NCBI RefSeq assembly: GCF_014640815.1
Contig: NZ_BMHM01000002.1
Span: 434,001-498,000 of the forward strand
DNA length: 64,000 bases
Direction of reading: 5' to 3'
Source of the DNA: Vreelandella lutescens
GTDB taxonomy: Bacteria > Pseudomonadota > Gammaproteobacteria > Pseudomonadales > Halomonadaceae
The position numbers and the translations under genes are program-made. Below the pieces are notes generated by a model. It made no database searches and was not told the origin of the DNA. It saw only the letters and a list, made by a program, of their open reading frames with translations. Each line of letters begins with the position of its first letter. Position 1 is the first letter of the stretch. Below are positions 52,662 through 63,414 of the stretch, in pieces.

Positions 52662-54686
52662 ATGAGCAAGGAATTTCGTCTGCAGTCAAAATTTCAGCCT
52701 GCGGGCGACCAGCCTGCGGCTATACGCGGACTGATCAGCGGTTTGGAATCCGGGCTTGCCCATCAAACGCTGCTAGGGGTCACCGGTTCGGGTAAAACCT
52801 TCACCATGGCGAACGTTGTTCAACAGTTGCAGCGGCCAACCATTGTCATGGCACCCAACAAGACCCTCGCAGCGCAGCTTTACGGTGAATTTAAATCGTT
52901 CTTTCCCGATAACGCCATTGAGTATTTCGTCTCTTATTACGACTACTACCAGCCGGAAGCTTATGTGCCTTCGTCGGATACGTTTATTGAGAAAGACGCC
53001 TCTATCAATGATCACATTGAGCAAATGCGCCTTTCCGCCACGAAAGCGCTACTAGAGCGCCGCGATGCGTTGATTGTGGTGTCGGTTTCGGCGATTTACG
53101 GCTTGGGCGACCCTGAACAATACCTAAAGATGCGGCTGCATTTCACTCGCGGCGAGCTGATTGATCAACGCGCCTTCCTGCGTCGTTTAGCAGAGTTGCA
53201 GTACACCCGTAACGATATGGATTTTCGTCGAGGCACCTATCGTGTGCGTGGCGACGTGATTGATATCTTCCCCGCCGATTCTGATGAAGAGGCCGTGCGC
53301 GTTGAGCTGTTTGACGACGAGATTGACTCTATCCGGCTATTTGACCCGCTAACCGGTGATGTGCGCGGGCAAGTGCCTCGCATGACGATTTACCCTAAGT
53401 CGCACTACGTGACGCCTCGAGAAACCATACTAGAAGCCATCGACTCCATTAAAGCGGAGCTCAAGGAGCGTTTGGAGTGGTTACGCAAGCATGAGCGGTT
53501 AGTAGAAGCCCAGCGGCTTGAACAACGTACGCTGTATGATATTGAAATGATGCTTGAGCTGGGATACTGCAACGGTATCGAAAACTACTCTCGCTATCTA
53601 TCTGGCCGTGCCCCCGGCGAGCCGCCCCCCACGTTCTTTGACTACCTGCCCGATGATGCGCTGCTGTTTATCGATGAGTCCCACGTCAGCGTGCCTCAGG
53701 TGGGGGGGATGTATAAAGGCGACCGTTCTCGTAAAGAGACGCTGGTGGAGTATGGCTTCCGGTTGCCTTCGGCATTGGATAACCGGCCAATGAAGTTCGA
53801 AGAGTGGGAGGCGATCTCCCCTCAGACGATTTTCGTATCCGCCACGCCTGGGAACTATGAAGCAGAGCACGCAAGCCAAATCGTAGAACAGGTCGTTCGG
53901 CCAACGGGGTTGTTAGATCCGCAAATTGAAGTTCGCCCGGCAAGCACGCAGGTCGATGACCTGCTGTCGGAAATCGGTTTGCGAACAGCGGTCGGCGAGC
54001 GTGTGCTGGTCACCACGCTAACCAAGCGTATGGCAGAAGATTTAACCGATTACTTCGATGAGCACGGTATTCGGGTGCGGTATTTGCACTCAGATATCGA
54101 TACCGTTGAGCGGGTGGAAATTATCCGCGATTTGCGTCTGGGTAAGTTTGACGTGTTGGTGGGTATCAACCTTCTGCGAGAGGGGCTGGATATTCCTGAA
54201 GTCTCTTTGGTTGCTATTCTGGATGCTGACAAAGAGGGCTTCTTACGCGCCGAGCGTTCATTGATTCAAACCATTGGCCGTGCAGCCCGTAATGCCAATG
54301 GTAAAGCGATCCTATACGGTGATCGCATCACTGACTCGATGCGTAAAGCGATTGATGAGACCGAGCGCCGGCGTCATAAACAGATGGCGCATAACGAAAA
54401 GCATGGTATCACTCCCACGACGGTCACGCGTTCCGTGGCCGATATTCTGGAGGCAGCTCAAACACCGGGTAAGAAGAGTACTCGACGTAAGGGTAATGAG
54501 CGTAAGGTGGCCGAACCTGAGGGTGGTTACGATGTAACGACCATGAGCAAGCAGGACTTACTCATGGCGATCAGTAAGCTAGAAGATGCCATGTTTGAAG
54601 CGGCTCAAAACTTGGAGTTTGAAGAAGCGGCGCGGCTGCGCGACCAGCTCCATCAAATGAAAGAGAAACAGCTGGCGCTAGGATAA
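52662..54686 (+). CDS. uvrB: Excinuclease ABC subunit B
   Basis: 674 residues, normal length. Walker [13 protein letters not shown] near residue 40, beta-hairpin region [19 protein letters not shown]-like FIDESHVSV, helicase [11 protein letters not shown], and C-terminal UVR domain ([18 protein letters not shown]). Damage verification in nucleotide excision repair. AGGAGC upstream. Followed by nei 4 nt later. Confidence 0.97.
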   Translation: MSKEFRLQSKFQPAGDQPAAIRGLISGLESGLAHQTLLGVTGSGKTFTMANVVQQLQRPTIVMAPNKTLAAQLYGEFKSFFPDNAIEYFVSYYDYYQPEAYVPSSDTFIEKDASINDHIEQMRLSATKALLERRDALIVVSVSAIYGLGDPEQYLKMRLHFTRGELIDQRAFLRRLAELQYTRNDMDFRRGTYRVRGDVIDIFPADSDEEAVRVELFDDEIDSIRLFDPLTGDVRGQVPRMTIYPKSHYVTPRETILEAIDSIKAELKERLEWLRKHERLVEAQRLEQRTLYDIEMMLELGYCNGIENYSRYLSGRAPGEPPPTFFDYLPDDALLFIDESHVSVPQVGGMYKGDRSRKETLVEYGFRLPSALDNRPMKFEEWEAISPQTIFVSATPGNYEAEHASQIVEQVVRPTGLLDPQIEVRPASTQVDDLLSEIGLRTAVGERVLVTTLTKRMAEDLTDYFDEHGIRVRYLHSDIDTVERVEIIRDLRLGKFDVLVGINLLREGLDIPEVSLVAILDADKEGFLRAERSLIQTIGRAARNANGKAILYGDRITDSMRKAIDETERRRHKQMAHNEKHGITPTTVTRSVADILEAAQTPGKKSTRRKGNERKVAEPEGGYDVTTMSKQDLLMAISKLEDAMFEAAQNLEFEEAARLRDQLHQMKEKQLALG

Positions 54687-54689
54687 CCC

Positions 54690-55514
54690 ATGCCCGAAGG
54701 TCCAGAAATTCGCCGCGCAGCGGATCGTATTGAAAAGCAAATTGGCGGCAAAGTGCTGGATGATGTGTGGTTTGCTTTTCCTGAGTTGTCCAGCCAAGCA
54801 AGCTCGCTGATCGGCGTTAAGGTGTCAGCAGTGGATACCTGGGGTAAAGCCATGCTGATCCGGTTTGCCGACCAACGCGTGCTTTACTCGCATAATCAAC
54901 TGTATGGCGTGTGGAAGCTGCACGCTGAAGATACGCCGCCTAGCACCAAGCGCTCACTGCGTGTGCGGCTAGTGGCTGAGGGCAGGGCCGCAAGCCTCTA
55001 CAGCGCGTCTGATATATCGCTGTGGCAGGAGGATACGCTGGCGCATCACCCTTTTTTATCGCGCCTGGGCCCTGATTTGCTTAGCCAAGACGTCAACGCT
55101 CACGATGTGAAACAGCGCTTGCTCATGCCAGCGTTTAAACGCCGCAGTTTAGGAGCGCTGCTCTTAGATCAAGGCCTAGTGGCGGGGCTGGGGAATTACT
55201 TACGCTCTGAAATTCTGTTCTTTGCTTACCTTCATCCCAAGCAGCGCCCAGATGATTTGACTGACGAGCAGTTAACGCGACTATCAACTTATATCGTCGA
55301 CATTACCCGCACCGCCTACCGAACGGCGGGAGTGACTAATCAAGAAGCCTGGATTGAGCAGGCCATGGCATCTGGCGAGCCCCGTAGGCAGTGGCGTTTC
55401 AGTGTGTTTGAGCGTGCAGGACTCTCCTGTCATCGCTGTGGCAATATCATTACGCGCATGATGGTGGGTTCACGCCGACTCTACTGTTGCCCACAGTGCC
55501 AGCCACCTCTTTAA
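54690..55514 (+). CDS. nei: Endonuclease VIII
   Basis: 274 residues. N-terminal P2-E3 catalytic motif (MPEGPEIRRAADRIEKQIGG), Nei-type KAMLIRF region, C-terminal zinc finger (CHRCGNIITRMMVGSRR, CCPQC). DNA glycosylase/AP lyase for oxidised pyrimidines. 3 nt after uvrB, forming a repair operon. Confidence 0.9.
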   Translation: MPEGPEIRRAADRIEKQIGGKVLDDVWFAFPELSSQASSLIGVKVSAVDTWGKAMLIRFADQRVLYSHNQLYGVWKLHAEDTPPSTKRSLRVRLVAEGRAASLYSASDISLWQEDTLAHHPFLSRLGPDLLSQDVNAHDVKQRLLMPAFKRRSLGALLLDQGLVAGLGNYLRSEILFFAYLHPKQRPDDLTDEQLTRLSTYIVDITRTAYRTAGVTNQEAWIEQAMASGEPRRQWRFSVFERAGLSCHRCGNIITRMMVGSRRLYCCPQCQPPL

Positions 55515-55693
55515 TACAAAGTTATACCGTTATCTTGAATAAACGCTAACACTCTCAGACCAAAGCGCTATCGGTGATCAAACAGTGAAGCCCCGTCTTG
55601 GCTGCCGTGGTGGCATCAATGCGGTATACTTCCCGCACACTTAGACGGCCGATAAGGCCGCAGCCAAGACGATAACCGAGGAGCTGTTAATCC

Positions 55694-57199
55694 ATGACCG
55701 TGATTCGCCAGGACGACGTTATTCAAAGCGTTGCCGATGCTCTGCAGTACATCTCTTACTATCATCCGAAAGATTTTATTCAAGCGATGGCCGCGGCCTA
55801 CGAGCGTGAAGAGAACCCGGCAGCAAAAGATGCAATCGCTCAAATTTTAATCAACTCGCGCATGTGTGCGACAGGGCATCGCCCCATTTGCCAGGATACC
55901 GGTATCGTGACGGTGTTTGTTCACGTGGGAATGAACGTCACATGGGACGCCGAGCTCAGTCTTGACGATATGATTAATGAAGGCGTTCGCCGTGCCTATC
56001 ATTTGCCGGATAACGTTTTACGCGCGTCAGTGCTAGCAGATCCAGACGGTAAACGTCAGAACACCAAAGACAACACGCCTGCCATCATTCACTACAAAAT
56101 CGTCCCAGGCGATAAGGTCGATATTCACGTGGCGGCGAAGGGCGGTGGTAGCGAGGCGAAATCGAAGTTTGCCATGCTGAACCCCTCCGATAGCGTCGTG
56201 GACTGGGTGATGGAGCAGCTCCCCAAAATGGGCGCTGGCTGGTGCCCGCCGGGCATGCTGGGGATTGGCATTGGCGGTACCGCTGAAAAAGCGATGGAAA
56301 TTGCTAAAGAAGCGCTACTAGACCCTATCGATATTCAAGAGCTTCAGGCGCGTGGCGCAAGCAATCGTGCCGAAGAACTGCGGCTTGAGCTGTTCGATAA
56401 AGTTAACAAGAGCGGCATTGGTGCGCAGGGGTTAGGTGGTTTAACCACCGTATTGGATATTAAAGTGAAAGATTATCCGACCCACGCCGCGAACAAGCCG
56501 GTGGCGATTATTCCTAACTGCGCGGCGACTCGCCATGCGCATTTCACGCTGGATGGTTCTGGCCCTGTTTCGCTGCCTGCGCCGAAGCTGGAAGATTGGC
56601 CAGAAATTACCCGTGAAGCGGGTGATAACGTGAAGCGCGTCAATCTGGATACCGTTACTCCTGAGGAAGTTCAGACTTGGCAACCAGGCGATACGCTGCT
56701 GCTCAATGGCAAGTTGCTCACCGGCCGCGACGCTGCACACAAGCGCATGGTTGATATGATCGCCAAGGGCGAGCCGCTGCCGGTGGATATGAAAGGCCGC
56801 TTCATCTATTACGTGGGCCCTGTCGACCCCGTGGGCGATGAGGTGGTAGGTCCTGCTGGCCCTACAACTGCCACGCGCATGGATAAGTTCACCCGTACGA
56901 TGCTGGAAGAAACCGGCCTTCTAGGTATGGTGGGCAAAGCCGAGCGTGGTCAGCTGGCTATTGATGCCATTCGCGATAATCAGGCGGTGTATCTCATGGC
57001 CGTTGGTGGTTCAGCCTACCTAGTGGCTCAAGCGATCAAAAAATCGCGTGTTGTCGGCTTTGAAGACTTGGGCATGGAAGCTATCTACGAATTTGAAGTG
57101 GAAGATATGCCGGTCACTGTAGCGGTAGACAGTCAGGGTACCTCTGTACACCAAACTGGCCCAGCTAAGTGGAAAGCAATCATTGCTGAAAAAGCATGA
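55694..57199 (+). CDS. Class I fumarate hydratase (iron-sulfur)
   Basis: 501 residues, with the alpha and beta parts on one chain. Cys ligands in MCATGHRPICQDTG and CPPGMLGIGIGGTAEKAM. Converts fumarate and malate in the TCA cycle; oxygen-sensitive 4Fe-4S enzyme. Weak RBS, 180 nt behind nei. Ends before a terminator. Confidence 0.9.
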   Translation: MTVIRQDDVIQSVADALQYISYYHPKDFIQAMAAAYEREENPAAKDAIAQILINSRMCATGHRPICQDTGIVTVFVHVGMNVTWDAELSLDDMINEGVRRAYHLPDNVLRASVLADPDGKRQNTKDNTPAIIHYKIVPGDKVDIHVAAKGGGSEAKSKFAMLNPSDSVVDWVMEQLPKMGAGWCPPGMLGIGIGGTAEKAMEIAKEALLDPIDIQELQARGASNRAEELRLELFDKVNKSGIGAQGLGGLTTVLDIKVKDYPTHAANKPVAIIPNCAATRHAHFTLDGSGPVSLPAPKLEDWPEITREAGDNVKRVNLDTVTPEEVQTWQPGDTLLLNGKLLTGRDAAHKRMVDMIAKGEPLPVDMKGRFIYYVGPVDPVGDEVVGPAGPTTATRMDKFTRTMLEETGLLGMVGKAERGQLAIDAIRDNQAVYLMAVGGSAYLVAQAIKKSRVVGFEDLGMEAIYEFEVEDMPVTVAVDSQGTSVHQTGPAKWKAIIAEKA

Positions 57200-57230
57200 T
57201 GCGCTAACGTATCGATTGATGCTGGTTAAC

Positions 57231-57256
57231 AGGAGCCCCGTTTTAGCGGGGCTCCT
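57231..57256 (+). terminator. Stem-loop after the fumarase gene
   Basis: AGGAGCCCCG / CGGGGCTCCT with TTTTAG loop; the T tract downstream is short. Confidence 0.65.
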
Positions 57257-57327
57257 GTGTATTAGACATGCCATAGTAAAAGCAACGATAAGTAGCAAAC
57301 GTCCTAAAGGATAGCGAGGAGTAGCAA

Positions 57328-58746
57328 ATGACCTCTTGGTTGCTAGGGACAGGGATTATGCTGATTCACGTGCTGGGGATGATCTCAGCGGTGATGGCCT
57401 TGATGTCGAGTCGTACGTCGCAAGGCGCAGTAGCGTGGATTATATCGCTATTGACCTTTCCCTATGCGGCGGTTCCAGCCTATTGGCTGTTTGGTCGCCC
57501 GCGGTTTTATGGCTATGTGACGGCAAGAGGTGCGCGAGACTCCGTCTTAAGACGAGTGCTGGTACGCTATCGACATAACGTTAAACCCCATGTTGCCATA
57601 TCCAACAATACTGATATTCAAGCGGTTGAGCAGCTAGCGATGATGCCGTTAACGAAAGGTAACAGTACCAAGCTGCTGATTGATGGTGACGCTACGTTTT
57701 CAAGCCTGTTTGAAGGTATTGAGCGAGCGCAAGATTATTTACTGATTCAGTTTTTTATCGTACGAGATGACGAACTGGGGCGGCAACTGCAGCAATATTT
57801 GATTGCAGCAGTGAAGCGCGGTGTACGTGTGTACTTTCTTTATGACGAAATGGGCAGTCGTAAACTAAGTGAAGGGTATTTAAAAGAACTGAGCAGCAGA
57901 GGTGTAGAAGTGACACCTTTTCGCTCATCTCGAGGCTTCAAGCATCGCTTTCAGCTTAATTTTCGCAACCACCGTAAAATTGCCGTTGTCGATGGTAAGC
58001 AAGGCTGGGTGGGGGGCTTTAATGTGGGCAATGAATACCTGGGCAAGAGTGCTAAGCATGGCCCGTGGCGCGATACACATTTGTTGGTACAAGGTCCCTG
58101 CGTGCTTGGTCTACAAGAAGCATTTTGGGAAGACTGGCATTGGGCAACGGGGGCTGTCATCACGTTAAATTGGCATGCAGAGAGCCATCCCCAGCAAGAC
58201 CAGCAAGTCGTCATCGTGCCTTCCGGGCCAGCCGACAAGCAGGATACGGCAGGGTTGTTAGTACAACAGCTCATTCACAGTGCCAACCAGCGCTTTTGGG
58301 TGACTAGTCCTTATTTTGTGCCTGACCAGGGTGTCCAAGACTCCCTACGCCTGGCTGCCATGAGAGGGGTCGATGTTCGCGTGATGATTCCAGAGCGGCC
58401 GGATCATTTACTGGTGTTTCTCTCAGCGTTCTCATTCTTACCCGATATGTTGAAAGCGGGTGTAAAAATATACCGTTATCGCCCTGGCTTTCTTCACCAA
58501 AAAGTCATGCTGATTGATGATTCTTCAGCAACGGTAGGCACGGTCAATCTAGACAACCGATCATTTCGATTAAATTTTGAAATCACGGCTTTCGTTCCGA
58601 GTAGAGACTTTGCACGTGATGTTGCCACTATGCTAGAAGCCGATTTTGCTCAATGTCGGCGAGTTACCTTGGATGAGGTGAGCCAACGTCCGATGTGGAA
58701 GAAAGTTGTTTCCCGAGCAGCCTATTTGATGGCACCCGTTCAGTAA
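57328..58746 (+). CDS. Cardiolipin synthase
   Basis: 472 residues. Two N-terminal TM helices (residues 4-60) and two HKD phospholipase-D motifs: NHRKIAVVDGKQGWVGGFN and LHQKVMLIDDSSATVGTVNL. Joins two phosphatidylglycerol molecules (ClsA-type) at the inner membrane. Common in halotolerant bacteria, where cardiolipin content responds to salt. AGGAG precedes the ATG. Confidence 0.85.
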   Translation: MTSWLLGTGIMLIHVLGMISAVMALMSSRTSQGAVAWIISLLTFPYAAVPAYWLFGRPRFYGYVTARGARDSVLRRVLVRYRHNVKPHVAISNNTDIQAVEQLAMMPLTKGNSTKLLIDGDATFSSLFEGIERAQDYLLIQFFIVRDDELGRQLQQYLIAAVKRGVRVYFLYDEMGSRKLSEGYLKELSSRGVEVTPFRSSRGFKHRFQLNFRNHRKIAVVDGKQGWVGGFNVGNEYLGKSAKHGPWRDTHLLVQGPCVLGLQEAFWEDWHWATGAVITLNWHAESHPQQDQQVVIVPSGPADKQDTAGLLVQQLIHSANQRFWVTSPYFVPDQGVQDSLRLAAMRGVDVRVMIPERPDHLLVFLSAFSFLPDMLKAGVKIYRYRPGFLHQKVMLIDDSSATVGTVNLDNRSFRLNFEITAFVPSRDFARDVATMLEADFAQCRRVTLDEVSQRPMWKKVVSRAAYLMAPVQ

Positions 58747-58803
58747 GTCAGGTTGCCTAACCAAATGACACAACAAGCAATGTTCAAATAACAGGAGTCA
58801 TGG

Positions 58804-59721
58804 GTGAATTTAGAAACAAAATGGCTAGAGGACTTTGTCGCACTGGCCAACACCCGCAGTTTTTCAGCCTCAGCCCGACAGCGCCATGTCACCCAGCCAG
58901 CGTTTAGCCGGCGTATTCGAGCGTTAGAGCAGGCCGTTGGCGTTACGTTGGTGGATAGGTCAACCACGCCCATTGGCTTAACGTCAGAGGGACAGCTTTT
59001 TCTCGTCACTGCCCGCAACTTAGTCGAGCAATTAAACGAATCGCTTAGCCATTTACGGGGGCTCTCTATCGCTAATGAAGCGCTGGACATTGTCGCGGCC
59101 CACTCCTTAGCATTGAGCTTTTACCCACCCTGGATTTCCAGATTACAGAAGGGGCTAGGGGAGTTACCAACGCGCTTGGTCGCTATGAACGTCGGCGAAG
59201 CCATTCATGTGCTGCGGGAAGGCAACTGCGACTTAATGCTCGCCTATTACGACCCTTTTGCCACCATGCAGCTAGATGCGGAGGTCTTCCCCTCCTTTTC
59301 TATTGGTAAGGTCAACATGTTGCCAGTGTCTTTGCCCGGCGAGCAGGGTAAACCGCTATTCTCCTTGCAACGTGATAGCTCTATCCCTTATCTGGCCTAC
59401 ACCCAGGGTGCTTTTTTAGGGCGCAGTGTCCGTATGTTGCTTAAAAACGACCCATTGCGTATGAAGCTTAGAACGGTGTATGAAACTGCAATGGCCGAAG
59501 GCTTGAAAGGGATGGTTTTACAGGGTGTCGGCGTTGCATGGATTCCTGATTTTTGTATTCGCGAGGAGCTAAAAACAGGAAAACTGGTAAGAGCTGGCGA
59601 TGAAAGTTGGGATATCCCGCTTGAAATTCGTTTATATCGCTGCTCTTTAGTTCACAAACCCGGCGTAGAGCGCTTATGGCGGCAAATGATGAAGTTGCCA
59701 CGCGATTTTTTACAGGCCTAA
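58804..59721 (+). CDS. HypT-like LysR-family regulator
   Basis: 305 residues from a GTG. Start MNLETKWLEDFVALANTRSF, and QPAFSRRIRALEQAVGVTLV, is close to E. coli HypT (YjiE), the hypochlorite-responsive regulator. The rest follows the pattern (AAHSLALSF, VGVAWIPDFCIREELKTGKL). A few Met residues in the C-terminal domain could be oxidation sensors. Its target is unknown; convergent with nadM. Confidence 0.75.
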   Translation: MNLETKWLEDFVALANTRSFSASARQRHVTQPAFSRRIRALEQAVGVTLVDRSTTPIGLTSEGQLFLVTARNLVEQLNESLSHLRGLSIANEALDIVAAHSLALSFYPPWISRLQKGLGELPTRLVAMNVGEAIHVLREGNCDLMLAYYDPFATMQLDAEVFPSFSIGKVNMLPVSLPGEQGKPLFSLQRDSSIPYLAYTQGAFLGRSVRMLLKNDPLRMKLRTVYETAMAEGLKGMVLQGVGVAWIPDFCIREELKTGKLVRAGDESWDIPLEIRLYRCSLVHKPGVERLWRQMMKLPRDFLQA

Positions 59722-59732
59722 TCCCGGCAGAG

Positions 59733-60827
59733 TTAAAGAGAGCCAAAGTCAGCAGGCAACCCAAGGAAATTCTGAATAATAAAGAAGTGATCCTCGAATA
59801 AGCTTTCGGGCTCTAGGTCGGCCAGCGCTACCCAGCGAGCATGATCCCCCCCTTGCACGGGTTTCAGACGCGGCAACTGCTGGTCGGGGCGTAAAGCAAA
59901 GTAAAAAGCTTCTGCCAACGTGCGGCCTCGCCAACTGCGGTGCGGCTCATCAAATAAACGCTGGCCACGTAAGGAGCCTTTAAGCACGGGCTCTGGCACT
60001 TTTAAGCGCAGCCGCTCACGTAATTCTCGCAGGCAGGCATCCAGCAATCGCTCATGCGGATTGATAAACCCACCAGGCAGCGCAAATAACCCTTTTCCGG
60101 GAGCAGCGGTACGCTTTACGAGCAGCACATGGCCTGACTGAACGACGACCGCGTTCACGGTTACAAAGATGGGCGGGTAGGGTGCCTGGGACCATGCCTG
60201 ACGATACTGATCAAGCAGTTGTTGCTCCTCTAGCAATCGATAGTAATCATCGCCTTTACAGAACTGGCCAACGCGCTCTACAACGCCAGGTGGGAGGTCG
60301 TGATAAGCACCTGTGCTCAGATAGTCGTCGGTAGAGCCAGGTGAGCGAAAAAGCCGCTCTCTGATTTGGCTGGCAGAAATGCCTTCCACCAGCGGCACGC
60401 TCACAGATTCCCACTGGGGGAATAGTGATAAGTAATAGCTGGATTGTCCGCGACTTGCACCAATAAGTCCGATACGAGGCAGCCGCGCATTCGCAGGTGC
60501 TGCTAAATCACGTACTTTACGCTGAACATCCCTCACCCACACATCGTCGTTATAAAGCGCATCCAGTAGCGGGGTGATCTCAAGCCTCAGGTTGTCCGCA
60601 TCATCAAATCCAGATCGCAGCATCGCTTGGCGCTCATCAAAATGCCATGGGTTACGCAGCGAGCGCGCTTGCCATGAAGACCCCACCATGACAATGACTT
60701 GCCGTGCCTGCTTCAGCGCTTCTCTAATAATCGCAAGATGGCCTAAATGGGGCGGCTGAAAACGACCAATAAAAACCAGACAATCAAAGGCATAAGACGT
60801 GACAGACCGAGCTGAATCTGAGTTCAT
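59733..60827 (-). CDS. Bifunctional NMN adenylyltransferase (NadM-type) / Nudix hydrolase
   Basis: 364 residues. N-terminal nucleotidyltransferase with H-x-G-H in GRFQPPHLGHLAIIREAL; C-terminal Nudix box GGFINPHERLLDACLREL, in which the last Glu pair is E-R instead of E-E. NadM makes NAD from NMN; the Nudix domain hydrolyses ADP-ribose or similar. Confidence 0.85.
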   Translation of the reverse strand: MNSDSARSVTSYAFDCLVFIGRFQPPHLGHLAIIREALKQARQVIVMVGSSWQARSLRNPWHFDERQAMLRSGFDDADNLRLEITPLLDALYNDDVWVRDVQRKVRDLAAPANARLPRIGLIGASRGQSSYYLSLFPQWESVSVPLVEGISASQIRERLFRSPGSTDDYLSTGAYHDLPPGVVERVGQFCKGDDYYRLLEEQQLLDQYRQAWSQAPYPPIFVTVNAVVVQSGHVLLVKRTAAPGKGLFALPGGFINPHERLLDACLRELRERLRLKVPEPVLKGSLRGQRLFDEPHRSWRGRTLAEAFYFALRPDQQLPRLKPVQGGDHARWVALADLEPESLFEDHFFIIQNFLGLPADFGSL

Positions 60828-61002
60828 TGCGTGTCCTTGATTGCTAAAAAAGGTGACTTGGGCGGAGCCATTATGGTCGGCCCTATAAAGCGCTGCAACG
60901 CAATCATACCTGCGCTCAACGTTTTGATTGGGTATGCTTATTCATTATTCGTCATATAAGCGTTGCAGAAGGACGCTGTGAATAGTGTTAAGGGACAATA
61001 TT

Positions 61003-61902
61003 ATGATTAAAAACACGCTCACTTTTTGGTGGAACGTGGTGCAGGATGCAACGTCGCTATGGCTGGAAAGAAACGCGTTTAGCTATGCGGGGTCATTGGC
61101 GTTCTATACGCTGTTTTCGTTGGCTCCAACGGTCATCATTGCGGTCACCGTGATCGGGGTAGTGCTTGGGGAGGAAGCGGCTCAAGGGCAGATCGTTGCC
61201 CAATTGCAAGGCACGCTAGGCGCGGATGCCGCACTTGCTGTGGAACAAGCCGTTGCTCAGTCGCGCATCGAAGAGTCTGGTTTTTTACCCACGATTCTTG
61301 GCTTTCTTGCTTTAATGGTGGGTGCCACCACGGTGTTTGCGCAAATGCAGTTCTCGCTCAATACCATTTGGGGTGTCACCGCTAAACCCACCAGTAACAG
61401 TGCGTTTATCTTTATTAAAAACCGGTTGCTGTCATTAACCGTTGTTCTCTCTATCGGTTTTATTTTGCTGGTATCGCTAGTGCTTGGGGTAGTGCTTCGT
61501 GGCATGCTTCATGCAGCGAATGATCTGTTGCCTTTTGCCAGCCTACTCACCACGACAGCAGAATCATTGATATCGCTTGCGATGGTGTCGCTACTGTTTG
61601 CGACCATTTTTAAAGTCCTGCCCGATGTGGTGCTGCGCTGGCAGGATGTGCTCATTGGGGCAGTGGTTACTGCGGTACTCTTCACGATTGGCCGCAGCGT
61701 TATTGCTATTTACCTTGCTTACACCGCAACGGCCTCTACCTATGGGGCGGCGGGTTCAGTGGTCATGATTCTGCTATGGGTATATTACAGCTCGCTTATC
61801 CTGCTGTTTGGTGCAGCGTTCACGCGTTCGTTACTCATACGTCGCGGACGCCCACTGGTACCGCGCAACAGCGCTGTGTTGGTTAAGCATGAGTTGCTTT
61901 AA
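61003..61902 (+). CDS. YihY/BrkB family inner-membrane protein
   Basis: 299 residues from the ATG at 61003 (AGGGA upstream). Six TM segments and the YihY/UPF0761 pattern: NAFSYAGSLAFYTLFSLAP near residue 22, YGAAGSVVMILLWVYYSSLI near residue 250. Function not proven in the family. Next gene is acyP 17 nt downstream. Confidence 0.85.
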   Translation: MIKNTLTFWWNVVQDATSLWLERNAFSYAGSLAFYTLFSLAPTVIIAVTVIGVVLGEEAAQGQIVAQLQGTLGADAALAVEQAVAQSRIEESGFLPTILGFLALMVGATTVFAQMQFSLNTIWGVTAKPTSNSAFIFIKNRLLSLTVVLSIGFILLVSLVLGVVLRGMLHAANDLLPFASLLTTTAESLISLAMVSLLFATIFKVLPDVVLRWQDVLIGAVVTAVLFTIGRSVIAIYLAYTATASTYGAAGSVVMILLWVYYSSLILLFGAAFTRSLLIRRGRPLVPRNSAVLVKHELL

Positions 61903-61919
61903 CAACAGAGGAGGTTGCA

Positions 61920-62195
61920 ATGGCTGATTGCTGCGTTCGTGCTTACGTGACAGGTAAAGTTCAGGGAGTCTGGTATCGACGTGCCACTCAAGAGCAGGCG
62001 CTAATGCGTGGGTTAACCGGTTACGCTAAAAACCTGCCTGACGGCCGAGTCGAGGTGCTAATGTGCGGCCCTCCATCTGCTGTTTCAGAGCTAGGTCAGT
62101 GGTTATGGCAAGGGCCCGAAAACGCGCAGGTCACCCATGTTACCTTTGAAACACTGGGTGACCATCACGCCCCTGATCACTTTTCTACTTACTAA
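61920..62195 (+). CDS. acyP: Acylphosphatase
   Basis: 91 residues. GKVQGVWYRRATQEQA (catalytic Arg) and YAKNLPDGRVEVLMCG (catalytic Asn region). Hydrolyses acyl phosphates. AGGAGG upstream. The last codons run into a 16-bp tandem repeat. Confidence 0.9.
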   Translation: MADCCVRAYVTGKVQGVWYRRATQEQALMRGLTGYAKNLPDGRVEVLMCGPPSAVSELGQWLWQGPENAQVTHVTFETLGDHHAPDHFSTY

Positions 62196-62252
62196 GTACT
62201 GGGCTGATTAAGTACTTATCTGATTAGGTGCTTGGATAATTAGGTGCTTAGC
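62189..62252. repeat. Four imperfect 16-bp tandem repeats after acyP
   Basis: Units at 62189, 62205, 62221 and 62237, of type TGATTAGGTGCTTGGA, overlapping the acyP stop codon. Each unit contains a TAA/TTA/TAG-like stop sequence and AGTACT or GGTGCT. Slippage origin is likely. Confidence 0.75.
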
Positions 62253-62265
62253 CGTGGCTTTGCCT

Positions 62266-63216
62266 TTAACGTTTTTCTGCCAACCATGTACGGACATTGT
62301 CGGCCGTTAAGTCGACAATGTTCTGGCGAGCCTCAGGCGTAATCCACGCATTGTGTGGCGTGACAATAAGGTTGAGCGGCTCTTGATTGGCCAGCGCATC
62401 AAGCAGCGCATGACCTTCTTTGGGCGGCTCGGCGGGCAGTACATCAACGGCTAGCCCGCCGATACTGCCACTACGAAGCGCCTCTAAAGCCGCTTCTTCG
62501 TCGATAATGCCGCCACGAGCGCAGTTAACGATAAGCAGCGAAGGCTTTGCCACCGCCAGGCGCTCTTTATTGAGCAGATGCTTGGTGGCATCGTTGAGTG
62601 GGCAGTGCAAGCTGATCACATCGGCGGTGGGCAGCAGGTCATCAAGAGAAGGACGCGGGTCGTGCTGTTCATTCCCCGGTCTTGCTGCAAATGTCACCTG
62701 CATGCCAAAGGCTTCTGCTAACCGCGCAACTTCAGACCCCAACTCCCCTTGTCCGACCATGACGAGCTGCTTACCTGCCAACTGCAGCGTTGGGTGATCC
62801 TGTAAGCAGAAAAAATCGCTCGTTTGCCATTTGCCGTCCGCGATATCGGCCTGGTAACGGGGCAAGCGATTCGCCAGCGTCAACATGAGCATTAGCGTAT
62901 GTTGCGAGACGCTGGCAGTGCCATAGGCCGTTACGTTCTTAACGATGATGTTATGGGCTTTAGCCGCGTCAAGGTCAATGTTGTTTAAACCGGTGGCAAG
63001 AACACAGATCAACTTTAAAGAAGGTAGCTGCGAGAGCGTCTCAGCATCCAACCTCACTTTATTGACAATAGCGATCTCAGCGTCCGCTAGACGCTCACGC
63101 GCCTGCGCCGTACTGCTTTGCTGATGAATATCTAAGTGCGTGACAGCATTGCGAATCGCCGTCAGGTCAATATCCTCGCCAAGGCTTTGGGCATCCAGTA
63201 TGACCGCATTGGGCAT
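62266..63216 (-). CDS. D-2-hydroxyacid dehydrogenase
   Basis: 316 residues from the ATG at 63216 (GGAG upstream). NAD site VMVGQGELGSEVARLAEAFG, catalytic Arg in NCARGGIIDEEA, Glu near PAEPPKEG, His in VTPHNAWITPEA. Resembles hydroxypyruvate/glycerate dehydrogenases; the substrate is open. Confidence 0.85.
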   Translation of the reverse strand: MPNAVILDAQSLGEDIDLTAIRNAVTHLDIHQQSSTAQARERLADAEIAIVNKVRLDAETLSQLPSLKLICVLATGLNNIDLDAAKAHNIIVKNVTAYGTASVSQHTLMLMLTLANRLPRYQADIADGKWQTSDFFCLQDHPTLQLAGKQLVMVGQGELGSEVARLAEAFGMQVTFAARPGNEQHDPRPSLDDLLPTADVISLHCPLNDATKHLLNKERLAVAKPSLLIVNCARGGIIDEEAALEALRSGSIGGLAVDVLPAEPPKEGHALLDALANQEPLNLIVTPHNAWITPEARQNIVDLTADNVRTWLAEKR

Positions 63217-63414
63217 TTTATTTTCTCCATTAACCGCCGAAAGCCGCTTGGCCTTGCTCGGCAGGGGGCACAAAAGGGTATAATGAGCGCTCTATCGACC
63301 GCAGTCTTGGAATTTATCCCGGCAGGCCACATATTGTCAGCCTGGTAGTGCTAGGTTTACCACGATTCTGTCAACCCACACCTGTCGGAGTTGAGCTTTT
63401 CAGGAGCCATCAAC

